Assembly (NCBI RefSeq): GCF_040676775.1
Contig: NZ_JBFAPP010000002.1
Location: 310,001 to 374,000 of the forward strand
DNA from: Micromonospora_G sp040676775
GTDB taxonomy: Bacteria > Actinomycetota > Actinomycetes > Mycobacteriales > Micromonosporaceae
DNA: 64,000 nt
Direction of reading: 5' to 3'
The position numbers and the translations under genes are program-made. Shown here in pieces: positions 1 through 8,478 of the stretch; the stretch's first letter is position 1; every line of letters starts with the position of its first letter. The notes below the pieces were generated by a model. That model made no database searches, was not told the origin of the DNA, and saw only the letters and a program-made list of their open reading frames with translations.

Positions 1-338
1 GCCCGGTTTCCCCGGCGGCTGGTCAACTGGTAACTGACCGGCTGGTAGTCCTGCCACCACGGGTAGCCCCGACCGGGCAGTACGACGTGCTCCTGTGGTG
101 GGGAGACCTGCACCCCACCGAAGCCCTTCGGACCGAGCACGGTGGTGCACTCGTTGGCGACCGAGGCCCACGGCCACTGGAACAGATGGACGATCACGTC
201 CTTGCTGCCCGGACTGGCCGGACTCGCGGTGGCCTGCTCGGCCGGTCGGCCGACCGTGCCGACGAGCAGCGCGGCGACCAGCAGGCCGGTGGTGAGCAGG
301 GCGGTGGTGATGGCGGCGCGGCTTCTTCGGACACCCAT
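1..338 (-). CDS. secreted alpha-amylase, N-terminal part (cut by window edge)
   Basis: The protein starts at ATG 336-338 behind AAAGGATCACC and reads off the left edge, so only about 112 residues are visible. A signal peptide (MGVRRSRAAITTALLTTGLL) is followed by the start of a GH13 catalytic barrel: VIVHLFQWPW, then GFGGVQVSPPQEH and WWQDYQPVSYQLTSRRGN. These are the first strands of Streptomyces-type secreted alpha-amylases, which hydrolyse internal alpha-1,4 bonds in starch. The catalytic Asp/Glu/Asp lie outside the window. Family assignment is firm; substrate is inferred. Confidence 0.88.
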   Translation of the reverse strand, partial: MGVRRSRAAITTALLTTGLLVAALLVGTVGRPAEQATASPASPGSKDVIVHLFQWPWASVANECTTVLGPKGFGGVQVSPPQEHVVLPGRGYPWWQDYQPVSYQLTSRRGNR

Positions 339-582
339 GGTGATCCTTTGCGGGGAGAGCGACGCGGGGACGGGAAGGCGACCCTGCCACAGTCACGGGC
401 AGGATGGCGTCGTGTTGCAGATTGATTAACAATTTACTCCCGACAATGTCCTAATAGGAAACGCGGCGGACCGGAGCGTCCCTCGTGTTGCCGTCGGTGC
501 AGCGGCGTGAGAGTGTGCTGCACGCGCGGCGGGGGTGGTTTCGCCGCTGAAGTCCTGACGTTCGCGGGAAAGTAGGTAATCC
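339..582. promoter_or_regulatory. divergent intergenic region, amylase and DUF4232 lipoprotein
   Basis: This gap holds the promoters of two divergent genes. It has an AT-rich core at about 416-466, unusual for this DNA. A short interrupted palindrome TTGATTAACAA sits at 422-432, preceded by a TTGCAG element at 414-419. TTGCAG-like elements occur in MalR-controlled Streptomyces amylase promoters, but only one copy is present here, so MalR control is only a suggestion. Confidence 0.35.
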
Positions 583-1284
583 ATGCGTTCGACCCGGTTC
601 CTCGTCGCGGCCTGCCTGGCCTCAGCCACGATCGCGCTCGGCGCCTGCGGAGGAGGGTCGTCCGACGACGACTCGTCCGCTCCGGCCTTGCCCAGCGCGA
701 GCGCGTCGACGACCGTCGGTGTCGAGCCCGGTGCGTCGGCCAGCGCCATCCCTGGTTCCAGCGCGACCCCGGCGGCCGGAAACGCCATGCCGGCACCCAG
801 CGGTGCGGCCCCGGCACCAGGAGGCGCGGCCCCGGTGCCCGGCGCTGCGGCCAACTGCACGGCCAAGGGGCTGAAGGCGGAGCTGACGGTCCAGCGGGCC
901 GGCATGGCGATGCTGATCCTGACCAACGCCGGATCTTCGCCGTGCCGGATCGAGGGCTGGGTCAACCTGCGACTGGAGGCCGCCGACGGCGGTCTGCTGA
1001 AGGTCAGTCAGCAGCGGGTCAGCCAGCCCGGTGCGACCGTCGCCGCCGAACTCGACCCCGGCGAGTCCGCGTACGCCGGGATCAAGTGGACGACCTGCGC
1101 CAAGTCGGCGGGGGACTGCTCGGTCGCCACCACCGTCCGGGTCGGTCCGGCCGGTGACCCGGACGTCGTGGTCGCCCACGTCACCGGCATCGACGGCGGC
1201 AACCAGACGGTCACCGAACTGCCGCTGAGCAGCGTGCAGATCGGCACGATCCAGCCCAGCCGGCAGGGCGTCGTCGCCTGGTGA
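583..1284 (+). CDS. DUF4232 lipoprotein
   Basis: This is a 233-residue exported lipoprotein. The signal peptide ends in a lipobox (TIALGAC), so the mature N-terminus is Cys22 or so, anchored on the outer face of the membrane. A Ser/Ala/Pro/Gly-rich linker spans roughly residues 25-92. The C-terminal domain (about 94-233) begins with CTAKGLKAELTVQRAGMAML and carries the paired cysteines and beta-strand pattern of DUF4232, a domain of unknown function common in actinomycete surface proteins. It is divergent from the amylase gene and convergent with the UPF0060 gene. The role is not known. Confidence 0.85.
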   Translation: MRSTRFLVAACLASATIALGACGGGSSDDDSSAPALPSASASTTVGVEPGASASAIPGSSATPAAGNAMPAPSGAAPAPGGAAPVPGAAANCTAKGLKAELTVQRAGMAMLILTNAGSSPCRIEGWVNLRLEAADGGLLKVSQQRVSQPGATVAAELDPGESAYAGIKWTTCAKSAGDCSVATTVRVGPAGDPDVVVAHVTGIDGGNQTVTELPLSSVQIGTIQPSRQGVVAW

Positions 1285-1297
1285 AACCTGCGGCGGG

Positions 1298-1642
1298 TCA
1301 GCTTCCGCGCGGGCCGTACATGATGATCGCGACGCCGACCAGGCAGATAGCGGCGCCGGTGAGGTCGTAGCGGTCCGGGCGGAACCGGTCCACGATCACG
1401 CCCCAGGCGAGTGACCCGGCGACGAACACCCCGCCGTACGCGGCCAGCACGCGGCCGAAGTTCGGGTCCGGTTGGAAGGCGGCGACGAAGCCGTACCCGG
1501 CCAGCGCCAGGATCCCGGCGGCGACGAAGAGCAGTCCGCGGTGCTCGCGTACGCCCTGCCAGACCAGCCACGCGCCGCCGATCTCGGCGACGGCGGCGAG
1601 CAGGAACAACAGCAGCGATCGGGCGACGGTCACGGCTGCCAT
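1298..1642 (-). CDS. UPF0060 (YnfA-like) small membrane protein
   Basis: The chosen ATG (1640-1642) gives 114 residues, close to the usual ~108 of the UPF0060/YnfA family; the open frame extends further upstream, but that part is not family-like. Four transmembrane helices are visible, with family motifs AEIGGAWLVWQG in helix 1 and AAYGGVFVAGSLAWG in helix 3, ending with the FRPDRYDLTGAAICLVGVAII segment split around the last loop. YnfA proteins are SMR-like and have been linked to drug efflux; transport here is inferred from family only. Confidence 0.88.
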   Translation of the reverse strand: MAAVTVARSLLLFLLAAVAEIGGAWLVWQGVREHRGLLFVAAGILALAGYGFVAAFQPDPNFGRVLAAYGGVFVAGSLAWGVIVDRFRPDRYDLTGAAICLVGVAIIMYGPRGS

Positions 1643-1755
1643 TGTCGGCCCGACGGGGCCGCAGACGGCGGTGGGGCTCCCCGCGACGCGACCTGCGCGC
1701 CTGGGGAGCCCCACCTGTCCCGGCGAACATCAGCCAGGGACCGGGGAAGCGATGG

Positions 1756-4700
1756 TCAGCCGGTGACCGTGAACGGCACGGTGACCGTCGACTGGCGGCC
1801 GTCGGCGGCGGTCGCGTTGACCCGTACCGTCGTGGCCGCGTTGCCGATGGCGTTCCAGACCTCCAGCTTGACGCAACCGTTCGCCAGCGCGGCGAACCCA
1901 CCGGTCGCGGTCTTCACCCCGGCAGCCTGGGTGTACGTCTCCGTACCGACGACCGGGTCGGTGGCGAAGTAGTTGTACGTCTCCACCCGGCTGTAGTTGC
2001 CCGACCCGGTGAAGTCGTACGACACCCGTGCCTGTACCGCCGCGCCGACCGCGCCGCCCGCGTCCACGTACAGGCTGAACGCGGTCGCAGCCGAGTTGTA
2101 CGCACCGGTCAGCCCGCAGACCGTGTGCACCACCGGGTTGTGCGGGGTGCCGTCCCAGTTGCCGTTGGCCGCCGCGATGGTGGTGGTGGCCGCGCCGGTG
2201 CCGGCGGTTGCCGAGAGCGCCCCGCCGGAGCGGACGTAGAGCAGGTTGGAGCGGGTCACAGGCGGCGTCGGGGTGACGGTCGTCGGCGGCGGGGTCGTCG
2301 GTGGTGTGGTCGGAGGGGTCGTCGGCGGCGTCGTCGGCGGGACCGTCGGGGTGCCGGTGGGGTTGCCGATGCCGCCGTTGGCGTTGCCGCCGCTCCAGGT
2401 GAACGCACCCGTGGTCGCGGTCTTGCCGGCGGCCACGGTCAACGTCCGGCCGTCGGAGAAGGTCACCGTGATCGGGTTGCGGGTGATGTTCGACGCCACG
2501 TACGTCCGCGCGCCGTTCTTGGTGTAGACGGCGTACAGCGGGGTGTTGGCGGTGACCGTGGTGTCCACCTGCCCGAGCGCGGCCAGGTTACGCAGCCAGT
2601 GGAAGGTGTGCGCCCGGCTCTCACCCTCCTCGATCGCGTACGTCGGGTTGGCCCGGAAGCTGGCCAGCGCGGCGTCCGGTTCGGCCATCGCCCGGAACGA
2701 CCAGAGCACGTCCTGCCACACCGTCGGCGGACCACCGTTGTTGGTGACCAGCTCGTTCCAGTTGGTGGTGACGTACGCGGGCTTGTAGCCGAGGTAGTTC
2801 GAGCCACCGGTGATCGGCAGCATGTTGATGCCCTGGATCATCTCCGGCTCACCGGAGAACCAGGTGGCGTACGCGCCGCCGTCGCCCCAGACCATGCCGA
2901 CCGTCTTGTGCGCGAACGCGGCCGGGAAGTTGCTGTCGGCCGAGTCGAACCAGTACTCCTGGATCGCCTGCGCCTGGGTGGTGTAGATGAACAGCCCGGC
3001 GTCGCGTACCGCGGTGTTGCCGGTGGCCAGGCCCCACTGGATCAGGGCGGAGGCGAAGTTCATCCCCTCCGAGGAAGACTCCTGGTTGTTGCCGGCCATG
3101 AACGAGCCGTGTCCGGACGCCCAGTCGTGCCCGGCGAAGATGTCGAAGTCGCGCAGGAACGGGAACATCGGGTCGTTGCGGTCGGGGCTGTTCGCGTCCC
3201 GGATCAGCAGGTTGACCATGCCGCCGTACTGGGCACCGGTGGCCCAGGTCGGGTCGAACTTGGCCAGCGTCGCCGCGGCGGCGATGTAGTAGCCGTAGTG
3301 GAAGTGGTGGTCGTTGAGTTCCAGGTCGGACCCGTACGAGGCGGGGTAGCCGACGAGCGTGCCCCAGGCCTGGTCGTAGTGGAACACCCGGGCGGTCTTG
3401 CCCGGCGAGGCGGTGAACCAGTCGTTGAGCCGGGTACGGATCGCGTTGAGCAGCAGGTCCCGCTGGGCGGTCCGGCCGAGCTGGTCGGCGATCTCGGCGA
3501 GCCGGGCGGCGCGACCGAGCCCCTTGCCGGTCCAGTAGGTGTCGTTGCCGAACCCGGCCAGCGGGTCACCGGTGGCGACCTGGTCCAGGTAGCCGCCGAG
3601 GGTGGCGAGGTCGGCACCGCTGGAGGTGGCGACCGCCGGTATCTCCGGCAGCACACCCTGGTAGCGGATGTTGGTGCTGAACGACGTCGCGCCGACCAGC
3701 GTCTTCATCGGACCGCGCGGCGAGATGTACGTCTGCGCGATCGGGGTGCCACCGGCCAGGTTCTTCCAGTGGTGCGGGTAGAGCGAGACGACCGTACCGC
3801 TGCCGGTGCCCTCACGGGCGGTGGTGGTGAAGCCGTAGGTGGCGGTCACGGTGCTGGTGGAGGCGTTGAAGCCCCACGAGACGCGGGTGCCGGTCACGTG
3901 GTTGTGGGCGTACTGGCCGTAGCTGGCCAGCAGGGCGGTGCGGTCCGCGGCCGAACTGCTCGGCGTGGTCGGCAGCACCGCCACCGAGAAGTAGCCCCGG
4001 CCGGCGAGGGTCGAGGTGACCGTGTTGCCGCTGACCGTCCAGGTCGCCCCGGTCGGCGCGTACGCGACGTAGTCGTGCCCGCGTACGGTGAAGCCGAGCC
4101 GGCCGGCGGTGTTCGACCAGACGGTGGGAGTGCTGGTCAGGCTGAGCTGGGCGTTGCCGCCGGTGGCCTGTGCGTACACGAACGGCAGCCCGTGCCCGAC
4201 GGTCGCCTTCAGGGTCCTGGTCCCGTCCGACCAGTACGGCGTGACGGTCCAGTCGGTCCAGCCGTCCACCTTGACGTCGGGGGAGTTCAGCCCGGTCACG
4301 CCGAGGGTGAAGTCGGCGTTGTAGGTGTAGTGGTACTCGCCGGGCCCGGTCGGTGAGCCGGAGATCCCCGCGGTGGTGGTGTACGAAACCCCGAGCCCGC
4401 CGGCCACCGGGTCGTACGACGCCGGGTGCGCGTGCAGCGGCTCGGAGTACGCGCAGTCGAGGCGCTTGAACAGCAGCGAGGACCACCAGTCGTTGGTGGG
4501 GATCGCGCCGGCCGGCGCGTTGGCGGTGACGTACCGCCGGGGGTTGGTGGAAAGGTCGGCGCAGCCCGACGGCGGTGCCGCCCCGGCCGGCCGGGTGGTG
4601 GCGTAGCTGCCGGCGCCGAGCGGGTCGGCGCCCGCACCACCGGCTATGGCAAAGGTGAGCCCGCTGGCCACGAGCGCGACGGTCGCGCTGGCGGCCAGGA

Positions 4701-4791
4701 GTCGGCGGCGCAGGTTCTGGTGGGCCGGTCGCGGCCGGGTGTCCGGTTGGCCGCCGTCGTCGGGTACGACGTGGCGGAGGGACAGGTTCAT
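1756..4791 (-). CDS. secreted GH81 endo-beta-1,3-glucanase with C-terminal accessory domain
   Basis: The 1011-residue enzyme hydrolyses beta-1,3-glucan such as laminarin or fungal wall glucan outside the cell. A basic N-terminus (RRRLLAASATVALV) leads into an export signal ending near residue 55. The GH81 catalytic region runs from about 80 to 800. The catalytic residues expected for the family are visible: Asp494 in LNDHHFHYGY, and Glu571 and Glu575 in NNQESSSEGMNF. A Pro/Thr repeat linker (about 820-850) joins a ~160-residue C-terminal beta domain that is probably carbohydrate-binding (possibly CBM56-like, unverified). The start has a clear GGAGGCACC Shine-Dalgarno. LacI-type operator palindromes lie upstream, suggesting sugar-induced expression. 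Confidence 0.92.
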   Translation of the reverse strand: MNLSLRHVVPDDGGQPDTRPRPAHQNLRRRLLAASATVALVASGLTFAIAGGAGADPLGAGSYATTRPAGAAPPSGCADLSTNPRRYVTANAPAGAIPTNDWWSSLLFKRLDCAYSEPLHAHPASYDPVAGGLGVSYTTTAGISGSPTGPGEYHYTYNADFTLGVTGLNSPDVKVDGWTDWTVTPYWSDGTRTLKATVGHGLPFVYAQATGGNAQLSLTSTPTVWSNTAGRLGFTVRGHDYVAYAPTGATWTVSGNTVTSTLAGRGYFSVAVLPTTPSSSAADRTALLASYGQYAHNHVTGTRVSWGFNASTSTVTATYGFTTTAREGTGSGTVVSLYPHHWKNLAGGTPIAQTYISPRGPMKTLVGATSFSTNIRYQGVLPEIPAVATSSGADLATLGGYLDQVATGDPLAGFGNDTYWTGKGLGRAARLAEIADQLGRTAQRDLLLNAIRTRLNDWFTASPGKTARVFHYDQAWGTLVGYPASYGSDLELNDHHFHYGYYIAAAATLAKFDPTWATGAQYGGMVNLLIRDANSPDRNDPMFPFLRDFDIFAGHDWASGHGSFMAGNNQESSSEGMNFASALIQWGLATGNTAVRDAGLFIYTTQAQAIQEYWFDSADSNFPAAFAHKTVGMVWGDGGAYATWFSGEPEMIQGINMLPITGGSNYLGYKPAYVTTNWNELVTNNGGPPTVWQDVLWSFRAMAEPDAALASFRANPTYAIEEGESRAHTFHWLRNLAALGQVDTTVTANTPLYAVYTKNGARTYVASNITRNPITVTFSDGRTLTVAAGKTATTGAFTWSGGNANGGIGNPTGTPTVPPTTPPTTPPTTPPTTPPPTTVTPTPPVTRSNLLYVRSGGALSATAGTGAATTTIAAANGNWDGTPHNPVVHTVCGLTGAYNSAATAFSLYVDAGGAVGAAVQARVSYDFTGSGNYSRVETYNYFATDPVVGTETYTQAAGVKTATGGFAALANGCVKLEVWNAIGNAATTVRVNATAADGRQSTVTVPFTVTG

Positions 4792-4967
4792 GGTGCCTCC
4801 GGTCGGGGGACGGTCGTGCGCCTAAGGTTTCGCGCACATTAAGGGGGCGTTGCGTCAGAGCATCAGAGATGGTGGCTGCTGTCAATGTCTCGCCCCGTTC
4901 TTTGCGGGAGTACCGGTTCGGGAGGGGATCTCTGTTGACACTGTGCGGGGTAGCGGGCTAACTTTGA

Positions 4968-4979
4968 GAGAGCGCTCTC
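4968..4979. promoter_or_regulatory. LacI/CebR-type operator palindrome 1
   Basis: GAGAGCGCTCTC is a perfect 12-bp palindrome about 180 bp upstream of the GH81 start. Its GAGCGCTC core is that of CebR-type LacI-family operators that control glucan-degradation genes in actinomycetes. A TTGACA hexamer for the minus strand lies at 4880-4885, between operator and gene. No LacI-family gene is in this window, so the regulator is unknown. Confidence 0.6.
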
Positions 4980-4984
4980 ACGAC

Positions 4985-5018
4985 CCCGCCGAGCGAGGTG
5001 GGAGCCTCGCTCGGCGGG
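4985..5018. terminator. perfect 14-bp hairpin between the two operators
   Basis: Positions 4985-4998 and 5005-5018 are exact reverse complements with a 6-nt loop (TGGGAG). The hairpin lies 3' of the minus-strand MFS gene and 5' of the GH81 gene, so it may end MFS transcription before the glucanase promoter. No clear U-tract follows on either strand. Confidence 0.5.
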
Positions 5019-5036
5019 TTACTCAGAGCTAGTAAA

Positions 5037-5046
5037 AGAGCGCTCT
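5037..5046. promoter_or_regulatory. LacI/CebR-type operator palindrome 2
   Basis: AGAGCGCTCT repeats the core of the palindrome at 4968 exactly. The centres are 68 bp apart with the hairpin between them. Paired LacI-family sites at this distance would suit repression by looping, but that is inference. Confidence 0.5.
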
Positions 5047-5209
5047 CTGCCATGCGCCCCGCTGCACCGGATGCGCCGGGGGCACTATTCGACGTGTACG
5101 GAGAATGAATCGGACGGCATTTCGGCCGCTCATTCCCCTTGGGCAAGAAGTGATCCGAAAAACCTTTCGAAAAACTGTTATCGGATCACTCGTCGCCGGT
5201 CGTCCGCGG

Positions 5210-6664
5210 TCAGCCGCGTCCGGCTGCCGCCGGTGCGTGCCGCTCCACCGGGTCCGCGCGAAGCTGCTCGGGTCGGCGCAGCGCGGTGAGCGTGACAACG
5301 AGGGCGGCGACGAGCAGCCCGGCACCGACCGTGAAGGCCAGCCGGTAGCCGCCGGTCAGCGCCACCGCCTCGCTCGCGCCCCCGGCCAGCAACCCGTCCG
5401 TACGCGTGGCCGCGAGGGTGGAGAGCACGGCGACCCCCAGCGCCATGCCGATCTGCTGGGTGGTGTTGAACAGTCCGGAGGCGAGCCCGGCGTTGTCGTC
5501 CCCCGCCCCCGACATGCCGAGCGCGGTCAACGCCGGCAGGGCGAGCCCGAAGCCCGCGGCGAGCAGCATCACCGGCAGCAGGTCGGTGACATAGTCGGCG
5601 TGCACCGGGATCCGGCTGAGCCAGCCGAGCATCCCGATCAGCAGCAGGATGCCGGCCAGCAGCACGTTCCGCTCGCCGAAGCGGCGGTTGAGCCGGGCGG
5701 AGACACCGAGCGAGACCGCGCCGATGACGGTCGCCGCCGGCAGCATCGCGAGGCCGGTTGCCGCGGCGCCGTAGCCGCGTACGCGCTGGAGGTAGAGGGC
5801 GACCAGGATCTGGAACGAGAAGAGCGCCGCCACCATCAGCACCTGGACCAGGTTCGCCCCGGAGACGCTGCGCGACCGGAAGATCCGCAACGGCATGAGC
5901 GGGTGCCGCGCGGTCGCCTGACGGACCACGAATCCGGCGAGCAGGGCGGCGGCCAGCGCACCGGAGCCGAGCGTACGGGCGGAGGTCCAGCCGTACTCGT
6001 CGACCTTGACGACGGTGAAGATGCCGAGCATCAGCCCGGCGGTGACCAGTACGGCACCGGTGGCGTCGGCGCCGGCCGCCAGCCCGAGCCCACGCTCGGC
6101 CGGCAGCACCCGCAGCGCGACCACGAGCGCGGCGAGCCCGATCGGCAGGTTGATGAAGAAGATCCAGTGCCAGCTCAGCGAGTCGGTGAGCAGGCCGCCG
6201 AGCACCGAGCCGATCGACGCGCCCGCGGCACCGGTGAAGCTGAAGACGGCGATCGCCCTGCCCCGTTCGGCGGGCTCGACAAAGAGCGTCACCAGGATGC
6301 CGAGGCTGACCGAGGCGCTCATCGCGCTGCCGACGCCCTGGCCGAACCGGGCCGCGATCAGCACCCCGGGTGAGGTGGCCACACCGGCCAGCAGCGAGGC
6401 CGCGGTGAACACCGCGATGCCGGTGAGGAACAGGCGCCTGCGGCCGACCAGGTCGCCCAGCCGTCCGGCCAGTAGCAGCAGGCTGCCGAAGGGGACCAGG
6501 TAGGCGTTGACCACCCAGCTCAGGCCGGTGGGGGAGAAGCCCAGGTCGGCCTGGATCGCCGGCATCGCCACGGTGACGATGCTGCCGTCGAGGATGACCA
6601 TCAGCATCCCGGTGGCGATGACTCCGAGAGCCAGCCAACGGGTTCGGGGTAGGGGATTGGACAC
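5210..6664 (-). CDS. MFS drug efflux transporter, DHA2 (EmrB/QacA) type
   Basis: This 484-residue protein has the roughly 14 hydrophobic segments of the DHA2 family of drug:proton antiporters. Helix 1 carries DGSIVTVAMPAIQADLGFS, and the loop 2-3 motif A is GRLGDLVGRRRLFL. Motif-C-like GAAGASIGSVLGG is in helix 5. It starts at GTG with an AGGAGG Shine-Dalgarno. It lies downstream of, and in the same direction as, a MarR gene, the usual arrangement of a drug-responsive repressor with its pump. The substrate cannot be told from sequence. Confidence 0.88.
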   Translation of the reverse strand: MSNPLPRTRWLALGVIATGMLMVILDGSIVTVAMPAIQADLGFSPTGLSWVVNAYLVPFGSLLLLAGRLGDLVGRRRLFLTGIAVFTAASLLAGVATSPGVLIAARFGQGVGSAMSASVSLGILVTLFVEPAERGRAIAVFSFTGAAGASIGSVLGGLLTDSLSWHWIFFINLPIGLAALVVALRVLPAERGLGLAAGADATGAVLVTAGLMLGIFTVVKVDEYGWTSARTLGSGALAAALLAGFVVRQATARHPLMPLRIFRSRSVSGANLVQVLMVAALFSFQILVALYLQRVRGYGAAATGLAMLPAATVIGAVSLGVSARLNRRFGERNVLLAGILLLIGMLGWLSRIPVHADYVTDLLPVMLLAAGFGLALPALTALGMSGAGDDNAGLASGLFNTTQQIGMALGVAVLSTLAATRTDGLLAGGASEAVALTGGYRLAFTVGAGLLVAALVVTLTALRRPEQLRADPVERHAPAAAGRG

Positions 6665-6728
6665 GTCGGTCCTCCTGTCGTACGGACGTACTCGTACCGG
6701 GCAACAGGAGGACCGTAGCAGATAGTTT

Positions 6729-6748
6729 TGTTAGAGACGATCTGTTAG
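6729..6748. promoter_or_regulatory. possible MarR operator before the MFS gene
   Basis: TGTTAG occurs at 6729-6734 and again at 6743-6748, 14 bp apart, in an AT-rich stretch between the MarR gene and the pump. A related CTGTTATTGG is found on the minus strand around 7305-7315, at the MarR start. Shared elements at both places suggest a MarR site, but the match is short. Confidence 0.3.
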
Positions 6749-6777
6749 TGAGCTAATTCGTGTGCTGGTGCGGTGGG

Positions 6778-7278
6778 CTAGTTGCCGCGCTGGCGGGCTC
6801 GGCGTACCGGCTGGGGGTGCTCGGCCGGACTGGCAAGATGCCCGGTGACCAGGCGATCCAGGGCGCGCAGGAAGGCCTTGCGCTCGTCGGCTGGAAGGGC
6901 GCCCAGTGCCTCCTCGTGCACCCGGTCGACGATCCGCTGACTCTGCTCGGCGACCCGCGCCCCCTCCGGCGTGACCGCGATGATCCGGGCCCGCCGGTCG
7001 GTGGCGGAGGCCCGGCGCTCGGCCAGCCCCGCCTTCTCCAGCGCGTCGACCGTCACCACCATCGTGGTCTTGTCCATGTCGCCCAGTTCGGCGAGCTGGA
7101 TCTGGGTCCGCTCCTCTGCCAGGGCGTGCGCCAGCACGCAGTGCATGCGCGCGGTGAGCCCGATCTCGGCGAGCGCCGCCGCCATCCGGGTCCGCAGCAC
7201 GTGGCTGGTGTGGTCCAACAGGAACGACAGATCCGGTTCGGTCCGGGTCGGTGCCATCGCGGTCATGTCGACCAGCAT
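6778..7278 (-). CDS. MarR-family transcriptional regulator
   Basis: A winged-helix MarR protein of about 166 residues. Visible features are the dimerisation helices (SFLLDHTSHVLRTRMAAALAEIGLT), the recognition region (IQLAELGDMDKTTMVVTVDALEKAGL) and the wing with the family signature ERRASATDRRARIIAVTPEG. ATG 7278 was chosen; a TTG ten codons earlier and ATGs at 7266 and 7257 are alternatives, and none has a strong Shine-Dalgarno. It precedes the DHA2 efflux gene by about 110 bp and is likely to control it. Confidence 0.87.
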   Translation of the reverse strand: MLVDMTAMAPTRTEPDLSFLLDHTSHVLRTRMAAALAEIGLTARMHCVLAHALAEERTQIQLAELGDMDKTTMVVTVDALEKAGLAERRASATDRRARIIAVTPEGARVAEQSQRIVDRVHEEALGALPADERKAFLRALDRLVTGHLASPAEHPQPVRRARQRGN

Positions 7279-7337
7279 AGCCAACTCGATCCGTGGCAGA
7301 TCATCCAATAACAGACTTATCGCGTGGTCTTGTCGGT

Positions 7338-7427
7338 GCGGCTCAGGCGGGCGGGCCGAAGGGCGGTGCGGCTCAGGCGGGCGGGCCGAAGGGCGGTGTG
7401 GCTCAGGCGGGCGGGCCGAAGGAGAGG
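7338..7427. repeat. 30-bp tandem repeat copying the 3' end of the monooxygenase gene
   Basis: Two full 30-bp units (7338-7367, 7368-7397) and a third diverging unit (from 7398) run head to tail. Read on the minus strand, every unit encodes Phe-Gly-Pro-Pro-Ala-stop, the exact C-terminus of the monooxygenase, whose own stop (7403-7405) is in the third unit. The repeats are therefore a local duplication of a stop-codon region, not a CRISPR or operator array. Confidence 0.85.
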
Positions 7428-8467
7428 GCGAGGCGGACCGCGGCGTCGCGTAGCGGGGTGAACCGGCGGGCCTGGGCGACCCGGCCGACCCGGTGCGAGA
7501 GCCGGGCCAGCCGCTGGGTCGGCCGGCGACGCAGGTTGTCGTACTCGGCCAGGCCGGCGGCGATCGAAGCGGCGCCGGTCAGGCACCGTCCGAGCGTCAC
7601 CGCGTCGACCAGTGCCTCCCCGGCACCCCGCCCCAGATCGGGGGTCATCGCGTGGGCCGCGTCGCCGATCAGGACCACGTTGCCGTCGAGGTAGCTCGGC
7701 AGCGGCGGGGTGAGCTGGTAGAGGTCGTGGCGCAGGATCTCCGCCGGCCGCAGCCGGCTCAACACCTGTTGTACGCCCGCGTGCCAGTCACCGAACCTGG
7801 CCCGCAGCGCCCCCGACTCGCCCTCCGGCGAGCGTCCGCCCGGCGGGGTCAGCGCGGTGGCGTACCAGTTGGTCCGGCCGTCCTCGCGCGGGGTGATGCC
7901 GAAGCGCTGCCCGCGGCCCCAGGTCTCGTTGACCGCGTCGGTCGCCCCGTCCACGGTGCCCCGCCAGGCGGTCGCGCCCACGTAGCGGGCCGCGCTGCCC
8001 GGCCCGAAGATCGCCGTACGGGTACGGCTGAACACGCCGTCGGCGGCCACCATCACGTCGAACCCGGTTCGGTACGCGGCCAGGTCGGTCACCGGGCTGT
8101 CGAAGCTGACCGTCGCGGGGGCGAGCGCCCCGGCGAGCAGCCCGAGCAGGGCCGGTCGGGAGATCAGGTACACCGAGTCGCCGCTGCGTCGGGCCATCGC
8201 ACCCACGTCGAGGCGGGCGATCCGGCTGCCGTCCGGGCGCAGGAAGTTGCCGTGGTGCTGCCGCGCGCCGCGCTGACGTACGTCCTCGCCGAGGCCGAGG
8301 GCGTCGAGGGCGCGCAGCGATGCCGGCCACATGCCGAGCGCGGTGCCGGTGCCGACGAGGGAGGGTGCCTTCTCGAAGACCCGTACCGTCCAGCCGGCCC
8401 GCTGCAACATGATCGCTGTCGCGAGTCCGCCGATGCCGCCGCCGATGATGCCCGCTCGTTTTGTCAT
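7403..8467 (-). CDS. FAD-dependent aromatic-ring-type monooxygenase
   Basis: A 354-residue flavoprotein of the PHBH/UbiH-like group. The dinucleotide-binding motif GIIGGGIGGLATAIMLQRAG is at residues 7-26, followed by the acidic end of strand 2 (VRVFEKA). The second FAD motif GDAAHAMTPDLGRGAGEALVDA is broken here as GDAAHAM plus PDLGRGAGEAL around residue 275. Such enzymes hydroxylate small aromatics or polyketides using NAD(P)H and O2; the substrate is unknown. It is divergent from a TetR gene across three identical operators, so it is probably de-repressed by its substrate. Confidence 0.88.
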   Translation of the reverse strand: MTKRAGIIGGGIGGLATAIMLQRAGWTVRVFEKAPSLVGTGTALGMWPASLRALDALGLGEDVRQRGARQHHGNFLRPDGSRIARLDVGAMARRSGDSVYLISRPALLGLLAGALAPATVSFDSPVTDLAAYRTGFDVMVAADGVFSRTRTAIFGPGSAARYVGATAWRGTVDGATDAVNETWGRGQRFGITPREDGRTNWYATALTPPGGRSPEGESGALRARFGDWHAGVQQVLSRLRPAEILRHDLYQLTPPLPSYLDGNVVLIGDAAHAMTPDLGRGAGEALVDAVTLGRCLTGAASIAAGLAEYDNLRRRPTQRLARLSHRVGRVAQARRFTPLRDAAVRLALSFGPPA

Positions 8468-8478
8468 GGGCGGACCGT

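Noticed and set aside
1411..4356. Long open frame on the + strand opposite the GH81 gene
   Set aside because: It is an Arg/Gly/Val-rich product of antisense codon bias with no domain. The minus strand has clear GH81 motifs and a ribosome site.
4935..4963. + strand promoter TTGACA-N17-CTAACT upstream of the operators
   Set aside because: No + strand gene follows within reach, so it is kept only as a remark under the operator finding.
7338..7427. CRISPR array
   Set aside because: Units are contiguous without spacers and copy a gene end.
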